DNA of 64,000 nucleotides from Paramarasmius palmivorus (lineage: Eukaryota > Basidiomycota > Agaricomycetes > Agaricales > Marasmiaceae): NCBI GenBank assembly GCA_037176845.1, contig JAYKXP010000014.1:558001-622000 (forward strand), read 5' to 3'. Positions within the stretch are counted from its first letter, which is position 1; the number at the start of each line of letters is the position of its first letter. The notes below the pieces were generated by a model, which saw only the letters and a list, made by a program, of their open reading frames with translations, did not search any database and was not told the origin of the DNA. This document shows, piece after piece, positions 47,514 to 59,074 of this stretch. The position numbers and the translations under genes are program-made.

Positions 47514-48502
47514 TCAATATCCCCAACCACTGTACTCCCGTTCAATACAACCCGCAGCCCTGAAAAAGTTCCCAGGAGGTGGTGCGGCTCTATAAAAACC
47601 TTCGTATGGATCCGATTCCGTATCAGGAGTGTCTTTCGGCAAGTTGCTGAATGAAAAAAGTATGGTTGGTTCAACTATACGATGGATTAGATGATAATGA
47701 ACGTACATCATTTTGGATTCCCGTTGTGTAGGCTGGCCCATAATATAAAAATAAAAACCACCCATGACATCCAACATCCATCTCATATAATCCGTTTTGG
47801 GGGGTGCAAATTGGACGATACGAGCAAAAGATCGTCCGATTACCAATGGAGGAGTGGGGAAATCGTCGTTTGATTCAAAGAGGTACCAGGTAGTACTTGG
47901 GAGACGGGAAGGAGGGGTTGGGGAGAGTAGGACACTGGTTAGAGCGCGATGAAACGTGGAGTCGATAAAGACGTCGAAAACGCCGTCAGAACACCATAAT
48001 GTGAACATGTCGGGGGTGCGCTGATAGATTGTGTCGAGGCCCTGTAAAAGTCGGTGAACGAGAATGTAATAGAGCAAGGATGTTTTTCCTGAGGGGCATT
48101 ATGTGAGTTGAGAAGGATGTAGAGGAAAGAAGACTTGCCTGTGCGTGGCCTTGCAACGATTTGATAAATCTTGTGTGCAGGAGGTACTAATAAGGGGTCG
48201 AGGTTCCCTACATCATGATCATCGGGGCGGAAGTACGCTTCAAGATCTTCTTGTATGTCTAGATACTCTTCGAGGACCAGAATGGAGCTTGTCGTATCTT
48301 GAGGAACTTGTAGCTGTTCATAAGGGTTGCCGAAGGAGTCCAACAAGATAGATCCATCGTCTGCAGTGACTTTACGAAGAAAGGCGTCCCTATTCTTCTC
48401 CACGAATGCGAGTTGGTAAAGCCTACAAGAAGCCAGGTCTGTGCATGGGCGATGGTTAACGAAATCCAGTAGCGGATAAGTGTATGCAGGTGAGAGGGGC
48501 AT
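47514..48502 (-). CDS. P-loop NTPase-like protein of an expanded Agaricomycete family, probably truncated
   Basis: The start MPLSPAYTYPLLDFVNHRPC is at 48502. Before the P-loop are VPPAHKIYQIVARPRT and then, after an intron, GKTSLLYYILVHRLLQGLDT, giving Walker A as R-P-R-T-G-K-T. That intron uses a GC donor (ACAG/GCAAGT) and CCTCAG acceptor, about 48135-48091; read straight through, the frame gives a less family-like sequence. The downstream DGVFDVFIDSTFHRAL and TWYLFESNDD fit the family layout (Walker B-like aspartate region). The end (NLPKDTPDTESDPYEGFY, stop 47514) comes after a GTACGT..TTCAG intron. Family members are normally much longer, so this copy is shortened. The family resembles the Crinkler/RHS-type P-loop proteins; its role is unknown. 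Confidence 0.55.
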
Positions 48503-48586
48503 GGTGCAGGAGTAACGCGCGACACTCAGGGAAAGGATGTGGTTTCTCGCCGATCACCACGACCATGGGCACGAAGACTCTTATCA

Positions 48587-49002
48587 ACACCGAAGATTGG
48601 TCGAGGCTCGTTTCCGTCCTTTGGTCTTACCTCTCAACTTCCGGAGAAGGCGAATTCGAACCTGGGATGCTAAGCAGCGTGTGTTTCTGAGTCCTCTTGA
48701 TGCAATGCGCAGAAAAGGTACCTAGGGATTTTGGGGCTTGTGTTGAGATCAATGTCCGAAGGTACGTCTTTTCTCCCTTCTTTTTTTCGTTTTTGGCGGG
48801 GTTGGTCGCTGATAAAAAGCAACAAATAGTTCAGATCCGGTGTGTGGAGTATAGCTCAAATGAAGTTGGGCGGGGTGTTGAACATTGTTGGCAGCTGCAG
48901 ATTTTCCCTTCTTCGACGGCACCTATCGAACTACGAGTCCTACGCTCATTTACACGGGGCGTACTAGCGCGTCGACAAACGCACCGGGAATGTGGTGTGA
49001 TG
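48587..49002 (+). pseudogene. Scrambled internal fragments of the large HEAT-like gene
   Basis: 48587-48780 matches the exon around 56210-56085 of the large gene (TEDWSRLVSVLW; then MQCAEKVPRDFGACVEI in another frame). 48838-49002 matches its first exon around 57830-57660 (CVEYSSNEVGRGVEHCWQLQ). The order is reversed compared with the parent gene, and both pieces carry frameshifts. Confidence 0.8.
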
Positions 49003-49500
49003 TCTTCGACGCTTTTGAGCGATGTCTTGTGGCAACGCGTTCCCTCGTATCGGCGTCAACACTTATCTTGTGAGACCCACACAATGCTGTGGACTGTATG
49101 TCATTGTTCAAATGAAATCTTTCATCGATTAATCTCCTGATAGCCACTCAACAGCACGAGCATTGGCGCCTCTTGCATGGGCAATATCTCGAGGTTCGAG
49201 GTGAGTTCAACGACCCCACTTTCCCGGCACGAACCAGGATTCGAAGGCGAGGACTATTCCTTGAGCGTATCGAATTTCCAGCAATGGCTTACAGCATATC
49301 ATTTCATTAATTATGACCATCGGCCCTGATAATACTGTATGTATCTGGTTTTCGAAGCTCATCAGCATTTTTGACGCCGCGCAGTACTCAGTCTTCGAAC
49401 ATGGAACTCTCAGTACTCATGCCCTCAACAGCTCCTGCACCAGAAGCTCTTGCTGAACCCCATCACGACCCTACGCTGTCCAAGACCAGTACCAACGACA
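49003..49500 (+). repeat. Module upstream region, copy 2
   Basis: Diverged duplicate of 43160-43714 (GATGTCTTCGACGC, GTTCCCTCGTATCGGCGTCA, TTAATCTCCTGATAGCCACT). No intact reading frame. Confidence 0.65.
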
Positions 49501-50736
49501 ATGAACGTACAAGCCGCGAATATCGATCCTCTTCAACTAGTAGCTCGCTTTGATACGCTGGTATGTGTTGAGTCCCTCATTTGCGAGACATCGATCACTT
49601 ACGCAGGGCTTATCAGTACAACTCGCGGCTCTCGAAAGATAGGAAGAAACTCGTCAGGTCGGTTGCGAAGAAGGTTGTGAGAGCGATTGACGCCAATAGT
49701 CTGGGCCGTGCAGTTGAGGCGGAGAAGTATCGGTTGTTCTATTGGTACGTTTGGAACTGGTTGGCTATTTTCAAGATACTGAAAACATGTGGTAGTGCTG
49801 TTGAAGTGGTCTTGAATGACCTCGAAGGGTCTCGTTTGGGATTCTTCCGAAGGGTTTTCAGACGTGGAGAGAAGGGGAATGTAAAGAAAATGAAGAAGGC
49901 GTACAGAGCTTTACAGGTGCGTCATCGTACTCTAGCTGGAAGCGATTACTGACTCCGCGTCAAGCTACCTGGGCGCCGAAGAGTCAACGCTGCATTGACC
50001 ACGGTTGAACATACCGCAACTGCTTTCGCCATCGTCGGTGAAGCCGTACCGCTCTTCGCACCTCTGAAAGCGGTGGCGATTGGGTTGTCGAAGGTTACTG
50101 ACCTTGCAAAGGTGCGTGGTTCAGACTTGGTGTGCATAGATACTTTGCTCATAGACTATGTAGACTGCAAAGGGAAACAAGGAGGAGGCACTCAGACTTG
50201 GTAAACGTGCTGAAGCAATGAAGGAGCAGATTGTGCGGAGTGTCGATGCCATGAAGAACGCAGACGCAGAGTCAGTCATTAGAGATGTTGATGTGTTTGA
50301 GCAGTGCGTCAGATCTCTCTTCCTATACAACTTTGACTCAGTTTGTCTGCCTCTCAGGACCTTGAATTGCGTACTATCCAAGCTCAAGGAGATGCAGCAC
50401 AAGAAGCGCCGTCGCATCAAGGAATTCCTTCTTGCAAAAGACAGGAAAGATGACCTCGTCCAGTTGAGGACAGAGTTGGACGATGCATTTCAAGTGTTTT
50501 TGGTATGTGTCTTTTCCTATAGCTGTTGAGATACATACGACGGAAATTGACAGGGAAGCAATGTCCTCAACATGCGTATAGAGTTGTTGGCGAGGATACC
50601 ACGAGAGGCTGTGGTACGAGAAGGTGTAGAACCTGTGCCTGTTCTCGGAGAAAGCGTTGATGTAACGTCATATAATGATAAGGTTTTTTTTTTTATAATT
50701 GATGGGCCTTCCCGGAACCTATGTAAATCAACCTAA
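49501..50736 (+). CDS. MLKL-NTD/HeLo-like helical protein, copy 2 (frame problem at intron 1)
   Basis: Exon 1 MNVQAANIDPLQLVARFDTL. Later exons give YNSRLSKDRKKLVRSVAKKV, LEGSRLGFFRRVFRRGEKGN, the predicted helical pair VEHTATAFAIVGEAVPLFAP and LKAVAIGLSKVTDLAK, TAKGNKEEALRLGKRAEAMK, DAESVIRDVDVFEQ, LNCVLSKLKEMQHKKRRRIK, EFLLAKDRKDDLVQLRTEL and DDAFQVFL, ending DVTSYNDKVFF. This order (GL..V..L...KGNKEEA..L..RA then R.FLLAK.D...+...L..AF..F) matches the MLKL-NTD/HeLo-like adaptor domain of Agaricomycete NLR-like and kinase-like proteins. At the intron-1 acceptor there is one extra G (GCAG/GGCTTATCAG) relative to copies 1 and 3, which puts exon 2 out of frame unless splicing shifts. The stop is at 50734, just after an 11-T tract. 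Confidence 0.6.
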
Positions 50737-51158
50737 TCATACCCACTCGGGTGAACCCGAACCAGTACCGGCGGCAAGTCCTAAACCTAAGGCCTAATAG
50801 AGCAGCTCCCTCATATCTAATGACCATCTCTTCCTCCTTTCTTATCCATGCTCTCTGTCTCTCATTCTCACTTAATCTCTAAGAGTACTCAGTTTCTGAG
50901 TTACAGTATGGAAATCTTGTGACCACTACATATCACCTGTTTACAACATCGTTTCTCGTTCAACTTGTTCATTTCATGTACACAGCATGCTATGGTGTGA
51001 ACGTTGCACACAGTTAGCGATATAATCTATAGTTAAGCAAGGTTGAATACAGACATTGTGTGCATTCTATCTCTGTGCAACGTTGACCCGTTGAGATGGT
51101 CACATTAAAGTCATCAAGCGCCTAACTAAGTTAGTAACCTCCTTCAACTCCATCGTCG
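50737..51158 (+). repeat. Module spacer, copy 2 (short form)
   Basis: Inverted match of 58581-58990: CACTCGGGTGAACCCGAACC, CAGTACCGGCGGCAAGTCCT, CTCAGTTTCTGAGTTACAGT. The CGGGTGAACCCG segment is itself nearly palindromic. Confidence 0.8.
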
Positions 51159-51388
51159 ATGGACGAACGCAAAACCCTCGCAAAAAATTCTCCTTCGACT
51201 CTCCGCCCCCGTCAAATCCGACTCTCCTCCTCCGATTTTACAGAGCTCTGTCCAAGAACATCAATCCCAACAACAGCCACCAAACAGCCACCACCGTCAC
51301 CTTCACCGTCAATAACCCGATGGAACAACCTCGGGCATCATGTCCTTCCCCCAACTATCCCCGTCCCCGCAACACCCAAACCTTCGAG
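51159..51388 (+). pseudogene. First-exon fragment of the large HEAT-like gene, copy 2
   Basis: Matches 58580-58350 inverted. One C is missing in the fourth-to-eighth codon region (AAAACCCTCGC against AAAACCCCTCGC), which breaks the frame. It ends at about 51388 in CCCAAACCTTCGAG, where it is fused to an OLA1 piece. Confidence 0.8.
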
Positions 51389-51720
51389 ATCGGTGATCCG
51401 CTCATCCCTTTCTCTGTTGCATTGGAAGGACGTCTGGCGACCATGTCCCCTGAAGAGAAGGAAGAGGAGCAGAAGAAAGTTGGTGCTCAGAGTGCATTGT
51501 CAAAGATTACACATGCCGGATAGGCTAGTCTCGATGTGTCTCCATTGGCTGTTGACTTCTGATCTAACTCAATGAATAGCTTACCCGATACTTCACCCCG
51601 ACGAAGTACGTGGTTGGAAGGTACATAATGTATCCAAGAAGTACAAATTACCCATTGTATATGTAGGAATATACCTTTGAGATAGCTAGCAAGGCCTTTT
51701 GAGAGCCTTCGGCTAACAAT
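51389..51720 (+). pseudogene. C-terminal fragment of OLA1 plus its 3' flank
   Basis: [20 protein letters not shown] and [16 protein letters not shown] match OLA1 exon codons at 39150-39290. Then the frame meets TAG after ITHAG, and the rest follows the OLA1 intron, an internally deleted TGS exon and the 3' flank (GTATCCAAGAAGTACAAA, CATTGTATATGTAGGAAT). It carries the element-A target site uninterrupted. Confidence 0.85.
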
Positions 51721-51817
51721 GAGACTCAAGACCGTCGCCAGTCGTCAAGTGCAAGTATACCCCGCGACAGGGTGTCTTGAGTTATCAGAATACATCCATT
51801 GTCCATTTCTACAATTA

Positions 51818-54800
51818 TCATAATAATACACCGGCCCCGGGACTAGCAAAAGATTCATCAGCCCCGTTTACAAAAACACCTTCACTTCCATTATCTTCAC
51901 CCGTACCAACAGCCTCATCAAACTCATCCATCAACTCCTGTGTCTCCTGTACCACCTCCCTCAACGCCCTAGCCTTCGTCCACACCTGCGCGTTGCCATC
52001 GTTCTCAACTAGAGTCGTAAAATCATCTCCTAGCGCATTCGCACTTGCCATGCTGGACACCTGCAAGAGAGGATACCCCATCCGGCTCTGCACGACTCTA
52101 ATCCTCGCATACGTCTTCCGAATCAACACTATCGAACGAACTCGAGTAGAGTCCGCCATAGCCAATTTCGCGCCTCCCATAGGCGATAGGGATCGTCGAA
52201 ACGCTGTTTGACTGGGAGATACGGGACCAAGATGGATAATTCTAGGTCCAGTGGACGTTTGTGAATCTCGAGGCGATAATGTCGGAGGAGTTGGAGGAGA
52301 GATGATGTGGTAGCCAACACCCAATGAATCCGGTCTCAACGACCTGAAACTACTATCACCCGGCTCAAACGGATTCGTCGGTCGAAGACGAGGCGAAGAC
52401 TCTGGTGAGGGTGTATTGGATAATCTTAATCTCGGTTTTGAAAACACCGAGGATGGACGGCGTGGCCTAGGACTGGGCAGCTGAAGAATCTCCTCTTGAT
52501 ATCGTCTTTCACGATCAAACGTGTGCACCTTTTCGTGTATGAACGCCCTAAGCTGTAGGAACAACGGCGTCCGATATACACACAACAACTCCGATATCGA
52601 CCAGAAGCAGTAATCAACAAACCTCGGACTCTGATGAGGCCGACCCCCAGTCGAAAACGGTCGGGACATATCCGGTGCTGGCGTAAAATCAAACTGCCCA
52701 CTCGCTCGCGGAGAAGGTGTCGGTGAAGGAGCCGGTGAATCCTTGGTACGAAGTACAAACTCTGCATTCCCATCCTCCAATATCGACCTCAAAAGCCCAG
52801 CTAGCCTCATCCAAACCTCGGGAAGACAACTCGTCAACTCCTTTTCTGCGCGGATGAATAAAACCTTTATAACCTGCAAAGTCAACAACAGCGCAGGCAG
52901 TTGTGATTTTGCGCCTGCTTCAGAGTTTCTACTATCCCTCGACCTTGAACGAGCGAGAGAAATCCCCGTCGTGGACTGATCCGGCGCTTGAATCCTATCA
53001 CAGCAAGCCAATGCATACGATAACATCCGTATCCAAGTCCTTGCCTGAAACTCTCGATACGTCGGATCCACTCGAATACTATCCAACTCCAGCTCTGCCG
53101 TAGTCTTCATCCTCAACGCAAGCGGTAACACCACATACGTCATCAACTCATACGTAGGCTTATGCTTCCTCAACTCTGCAAAAATATCCGCACCCCTCAA
53201 CATCGTAGCCACCGCCATCAACCGAATCATCGCCGACCGCCAGGCAAGGACATGTACCAACTTATCCGCCGCAGCCTGCTCGCACAACGACAAACACGAC
53301 CCACATATCTGGTTAACAACCAAATACGAAAACGTGCTATCGCCGGAATACGTCGGACTATCGCACAAATCCGCTATAGTCTCCAGAACGGGCGACAAAT
53401 TGAGACTGGACGCATACCCACTAACAACAGGAGCCAGATCCCTAAGCGTATGCACGACAGCCTTCAAACTCCGTCCACCTGGTGCGAGTAGCGAGTTCCT
53501 CAAGTAATCACCCAACACACTCGCGATAGCTTCCGAAGGCGACGAAGGCTCCCGAAGTACCATCTTGACGAGCTCAAACGTCGTCCGAGAAGCTGCTGCT
53601 GTCATTTTGCCCCCCGCGCGCGTGAACGCGACGACCAGATGCAAATAATCCAATCTCATCGCGATGATATCACTTGGCTCCTTGATCTTGTCCGCTAAAT
53701 GCTGTTCGTACCCCGAAGCCACGGGTATCGTTTGCGATTCCATAGATTCGTTAACCTGACTTGTCGTTGGGTCAAAAGCCTTTGCTGTCCTAGTCGCACG
53801 AGATAAAATAACGCCCAACGCAACAATGCCTTCTTGTAACACGTTCCTCGCAGCTGTAGACGCATGATAAAGATACGGTGCCAAAAACCTCAACGTTTTG
53901 AGGAACTGTTCCGCTCTTGCGATCGTCACATCGTGTGCAATGACCGTAAGGAACAACCTAACAAGGTTATCCACGCCCAGTCGCTTCGTCTCGTATTCCT
54001 GCGGGAAATCCGCAGGTAACGAAGGTTTCGGGGTCTCCGTCTGCTCCTTCCCGCCACCAACACGTAACGCAGCAAAAAACGTCTGCGGTTTCTCTTCCAC
54101 AGTCGTCACAATCAACGCTTCCCTCTCCTGCATCCTATTCGCATCATATATCCCCGCTTCATCCAGCCTACTCGAGATATTCTGACTCAGAGACGAAAAA
54201 AGCATATACACATGCTTGGCGAACCATTCCCCGTCGGTGGTGGGTAAGAGAAAAAGATGCGAAACCGCAGAGAGACTTTGGAAAACGAATGTCTCTTGAT
54301 GATGTGCGTAAAACCTGCTGATGGCGTATTCGATAGCGTGGCGGATACCCGAGTGAGCTTCGCATTCGGCGTAGACTTTGAGGATGCCGGGCATGAAGAG
54401 GATGTAACCTCCTCCGGAGGCGAAGAGACGGCGGAATCGTGTACTGGCGACCATCAGTGCTACACGCAGCAGTCAGATTCGAGTGAAAGTGAAAGAGAGA
54501 AAGGAAGGGGGCATACCGATCAATGCGTGACTGACAATCCCAATATCACTCCCGTGAGCCAATAAAATCCTATTCACACCATCGATCAACACCGCCAACT
54601 CGTTCCTATCGTTCAGATGCCTCGACATTGACCGGAACATCTGTGCCACCAACAACAAGTAGCTCCTTGATAGGATCAAGGACAGTCCACGCGTCTTTGT
54701 CTTGACTTCCACATCCTCCTTTTCCTTATCCGACTCAGCAAAATCCTTCTCCAATTTCCTCGGCACAAAATCCTTCAACTCTAGCGGAACCGCCTCTCCA

Positions 54801-57800
54801 CCTGTGCCTGTAACCTGTCCAGGTAAAACCAACCTAACCATACTCTTCCTAACCACTCCCACTTCTCCCGGGTTTCTCTTCAACATACCCAAAAACAACA
54901 TATTCTGAGATATCCTCACAAGCGTCACCGATACCAACCTCTCCATCCCCTTCCCCTTCCCCTGCCACGAAGGAAACATCTCCCCCTGCCCCAAAGCCTC
55001 AGAAAACCACAACCCCCCACTCGGTACAAACAACACCTCCAATTTCGCTCTCCTCATCTCCCTAACCGACATACCCATAACTTGATTAACCACTCTCGTC
55101 ATTATCGGCAACACCCTCGCGTACTTATCCACCACCGCCTCCCCCTCGGCGTGAGTTTTGAGGAACTTGAGATACCCAGCAAGATGGTTGAATATAGCAT
55201 GTGCCATCGCAGGTGGCAGCGCGTGTCGAACGTGGATGAATGATTCGAGGGTACGTATCGCTATTGCCATCTCACCTTCGCCGTCCCCGAGGAGATCCCA
55301 GACGGGACGAAGGACTAGACTAGGATCGTTCTTCATTAGATCCATAATGAAAGTTTTGGCTGCGCTGGAAACTAGGACGTTGTCGTCGTATACCATCCGA
55401 TTGAATATGCCAGGTAACATCCCACCCAAACTAGGCACAAACACCGCACGACGTTTCGTGCCCCCGCTAAACACAGACGCAGCCGACGCCGAAGACGAAT
55501 TCCTCCTCAAAAGTGCGAGTTCATCTAATTGAACCGGGGGAAGTAGGGGTGACGAACCAGGGGATGAAAGCGGCGAAGCTGAAGCAGTAGAAGGGGAAAG
55601 TGACGGCGACGAAGGAGGTGCTCCTGCTGTTACAGTTACATCCATCCCAGGGCCAAGACCCACCAAAGGTAAATTACTCATCGGCGTCTTGACCCATTCC
55701 GCCATCTCCCCACCCTGTCCCTGTCCCGGTCCTTGCTGAGCGTCTTCCCAACCGATCTCCGCAAGCTGTTTTTTAAGTTCCCTGTCCATCCCGGGCCCGC
55801 CGGAATCCTCTAGAATGAATTGCGTGCTGCCCATATCCGTTGGTACGAATAGGAGAGGTGCACGGCCTGACGGCCCGACACCTAGTTTGAATATCCGATG
55901 TGTACGATCTGAGAGGATAGATGAAGGGTGTGGTAGGATTTGATAGCGCCAGTTTGTGAGTGTGGTTAGTTTTTTGATTGCATTGAGGCGGGTTGTTGGG
56001 TCTGAGCTGTTTGGGTGTCAGCTCCAGTTCCAGCCAACAGAACAGAAGAGAAAAGGAAAAGAGGTGGTACATACCTTTGGACATCAATCTCGACACAAGC
56101 CCCGAAATCCCTAGGAACTTTTTCTGCGCATTGCATGAGGAGGAAACATACGCTGCTTAGCATTCCGGGTTCTACGTCGCCTTCGGTTGAGAGGTAACTC
56201 CCCCAGAGGACACCGACGAGTCTCGACCAGTCTTCGGTGCTTATGAGAGCGGAGAAGGATACGAATAGTTTGAGTGCTTTGCGTGGGTAGGCGGTTAGAA
56301 GGGCTAGTTTGTCTTTGGGGTCCGAGTGTGGTGGCTGCGGGAGTTGTGAATATATGTGATGGTGTGGGGTAAAGGAAGGAACGTACCTTGGATTTAATCC
56401 TTAGACTGGTGTACGCTTCTTCGACTTTGGTGAGATCGTCTCCGCGTTCTTCGTGGTCGTGTTCGTGGTGGTCGGAAGCGAGAAACCAGCTAATGAGGAT
56501 TGGTAGCCACTTTGGACTGTATATGCGTTAGCGCAAGAAGTAAACAAGGTACATAGACTACACACCTCTTCATTCCACGCGTTAAAAGCCTCGTTTCGCG
56601 AAATAGGACTGTGAATAAGACTCTTTGAAGTGGTGAAATTACATGGCCCGATTTTTCCTTTTATTTTTATTAGCTTTCGTGCAGCCAAAGAGATAGAGTA
56701 GACTCACGCGTAACTCGATTAACATCCCCAGCTTTGCCTCGAGTGTCATTGCGAATTTGAGTACTTCGCGTTCTCTTTCTTTGTCTTTTTCTTTGTCTCT
56801 ATCCTTTTCTTTATCCTACACCAACAATCAGTCAACCCATACCCAAAAGCCTGAAAACGACATCTACCTGTCCCTGCCCCCGCCTAAACTTCCTCAACCT
56901 CTCAACAACCTCAACCATCAACACCACTTGTCCCACTTTCACCTCTGTCTCTTTACCGCTCAACGAAGACATGAGCGCTACGCATATCATCTCTGCGTCG
57001 TGCATGAACATTGCTCCAGCGAGAAGATCGTCTAGAACGATAAGCGTGTTGAGGTGTGTAGCGGCAGTACCTGGGGATGAAGAGGCGGCTAAACTGAAGA
57101 GAGGTTTGAATAAGAGTTTGGGGTGAGTGGTTGAGAGGTGTTTGAGTGTTTGTGTTAGGTTGGTGTTGGCATTGGCGTTGGGAGTGGCGGTTGGGAGACG
57201 AGGCGCTGTAGAGGTGTTAGTCGATGGAATAGAGAGGAGAGAAGGGCGTACATCGAATAGACTGGGTAGAATCGTACCAACCAACACAGCTGCGTTGTTG
57301 TTGGTGTTGTTGGTGATAGCAACGAGTAGGCGTATGACGGCGTCCCATGGTTCGTCTGTTACCTACTTTCAAAGCATTAGCACGCAGAAAATACACAAGA
57401 AATGTGAACGTACGATATCTCGAACAACGCTTTCGACGGATTCTTTCCATTCCCCAGTACTATTACACCAATCACCAAGCGTCGACTGAACCCAAGGTGT
57501 AATCTCAGAATCTCCCTGTTCCGCACCCATGAATAACTCAATGACCACTCTAACAACATCCTTCTTCACTTCCTGAGAAGAGACAGAGGCAAGTTCAGGG
57601 AAAACCCTCGTCTGAAATGCCCATATCACAAGTGTCCCATCTACTCTCCGTAGTTCCGGTTCGTTTGTCGACGTGCTAAGTAGCGCTAGTACGCCTCTTG
57701 TAAACGAGCGTAGGACTCGTAATTTGATAGTTGCTGCCGTGGATGAGGACGAAACCTGCAGCTGCCAATGATGCTCTACACCCCGCCTAACAACACCTCT

Positions 57801-58580
57801 CCTCACTTCATTCGAGCTATACTCTACACACCTCGCCCATCCTTCCAATAACAACGCATCCCTAGTCTCCCTGTCTGCTTGTGAAAGTTGAATAGCGTCG
57901 ATGAACCCTTCTACGCGTGAATCCGGTACCCCGAAGAGAGCTTGTAAAACCGTTATGTATCCTTCAGAACTAAACGGCGGAGACGTCGCCACCACAGCCT
58001 GCAATGGCCCTAACGAGTACTGCGCGACTTTCACCGCCCATAACCCACGTTCAGTAACAACCACCTCGCTCGTAGGCGGATACCTCATCAACACCTCAAA
58101 CGTCTTCAACGCCAACGCCTTATCCTGCTCTGTACCGTTCCCATTATAGAACGGATACAACAACACCCCCAAAACCAACGTCTCCGTAGGTAACGACAGC
58201 GGAGTCTGCGTCCCCGCCGATAACAAATTATACAACACCGGTAAACTCGCCCCCGCCCCCGCCCCCGACGCAGCAGCCTTGCGCACATCCACCTCAAACC
58301 CCTCAGCAGCAGACACCGCTTGATCCACTACCTGTCGAAAGCCGAGTTTATGTGCCAACCTCGAAGGTTTGGGTGTCGCAGGTACGGATATAGGGATGGT
58401 TGGGGGAAGAACGTGTTGGCGGAGGTTGTTCCATCGGGTTATTGATGGTGAAGGTGACGGTGGTGGTTGGGTTTGTTCTTGAACAGCGTCGAGAGTTAGG
58501 TCGGAGGAGGAAAGTCGGATTTGACGTGGGCGGAGAGAGTCGAAGGAGAATTTTTTGCGAGGGGTTTTGCGTTCGTCCAT
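51818..58580 (-). CDS. Large helical-repeat protein, possibly UNC80-related (complete copy)
   Basis: The start MDERKTPRKKFSFDSLRPRQ is at 58580. Exon 1 (about 387 residues) has a basic/Pro/Ser N-terminal tail, then alpha-helical repeats. Further exons include VTDEPWDAVIRLLVAITN, LIVLDDLLAGAMFMHDAEMI, a charged coil (DKEKDRDKEKDKEREVLK), MLSSVCFLLMQCAEKVPRDF, RRAVFVPSLGGMLPGIFNRM and SRSYLLLVAQMFRSMSRHLN. The last exon (54454-51818) includes ALMVASTRFRRLFASGGGYI, LFMPGILKVYAECEAHSGIR and an extended C-terminal Pro/Ser-rich tail. The blocks around SMSRHLNDRNELAVLIDGVN and the following exon resemble the fungal proteins grouped with the UNC80 C-terminal region. That assignment is tentative. About 1,900-2,000 residues. 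It is the only complete copy in the window; at least five partial copies of its exons lie nearby. Confidence 0.75.
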
Positions 58581-59074
58581 CGACGATGGGAGTGGTAATT
58601 TAACTAGTTAGGCGCTCGGTGACTTTGATGTGACCATCTCAACGGGTCAACGTTGCACAGAGATAGAGCACACACAATGTCTATAACCTTGCTTAACTAC
58701 AGAGTATATCGCTAACTATGTAGCATGTTGTGTACAGTGTATGTACATGAATGAAGAAACTGCACGAGAAACGATCTTGTAAACAGGTGATATGTAGTGG
58801 TCACAGGATTTCCATACTGTAACTCAGAAACTGAGCACTCTTAGAGATTAAAGAGAGAATGAGAGACAGAGAGCATGGATAAGAAAGGAGGAAGAGATGG
58901 TTATTAGATATAAGAGAGCTGCTCTATTAGGCCTTCTATAGGTTTAGGACTTGCCGCCGGTACTGGTTCGGGTTCACCCGAGTGGGTATACTGTACATCA
59001 ACCATAGCCTCCGGACTCCATCAGCGTACAGGCTCGTACAGGATTTTTTCGGTAACCAGGGGACACTCCATCAT
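58581..59074 (-). repeat. Module spacer, copy 3 (promoter of the large gene)
   Basis: Between MLKL-like copy 3 and the large gene. Inverted match of 50737-51158. The part next to copy 3 (58985-59074) is unlike the other modules. Confidence 0.75.
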
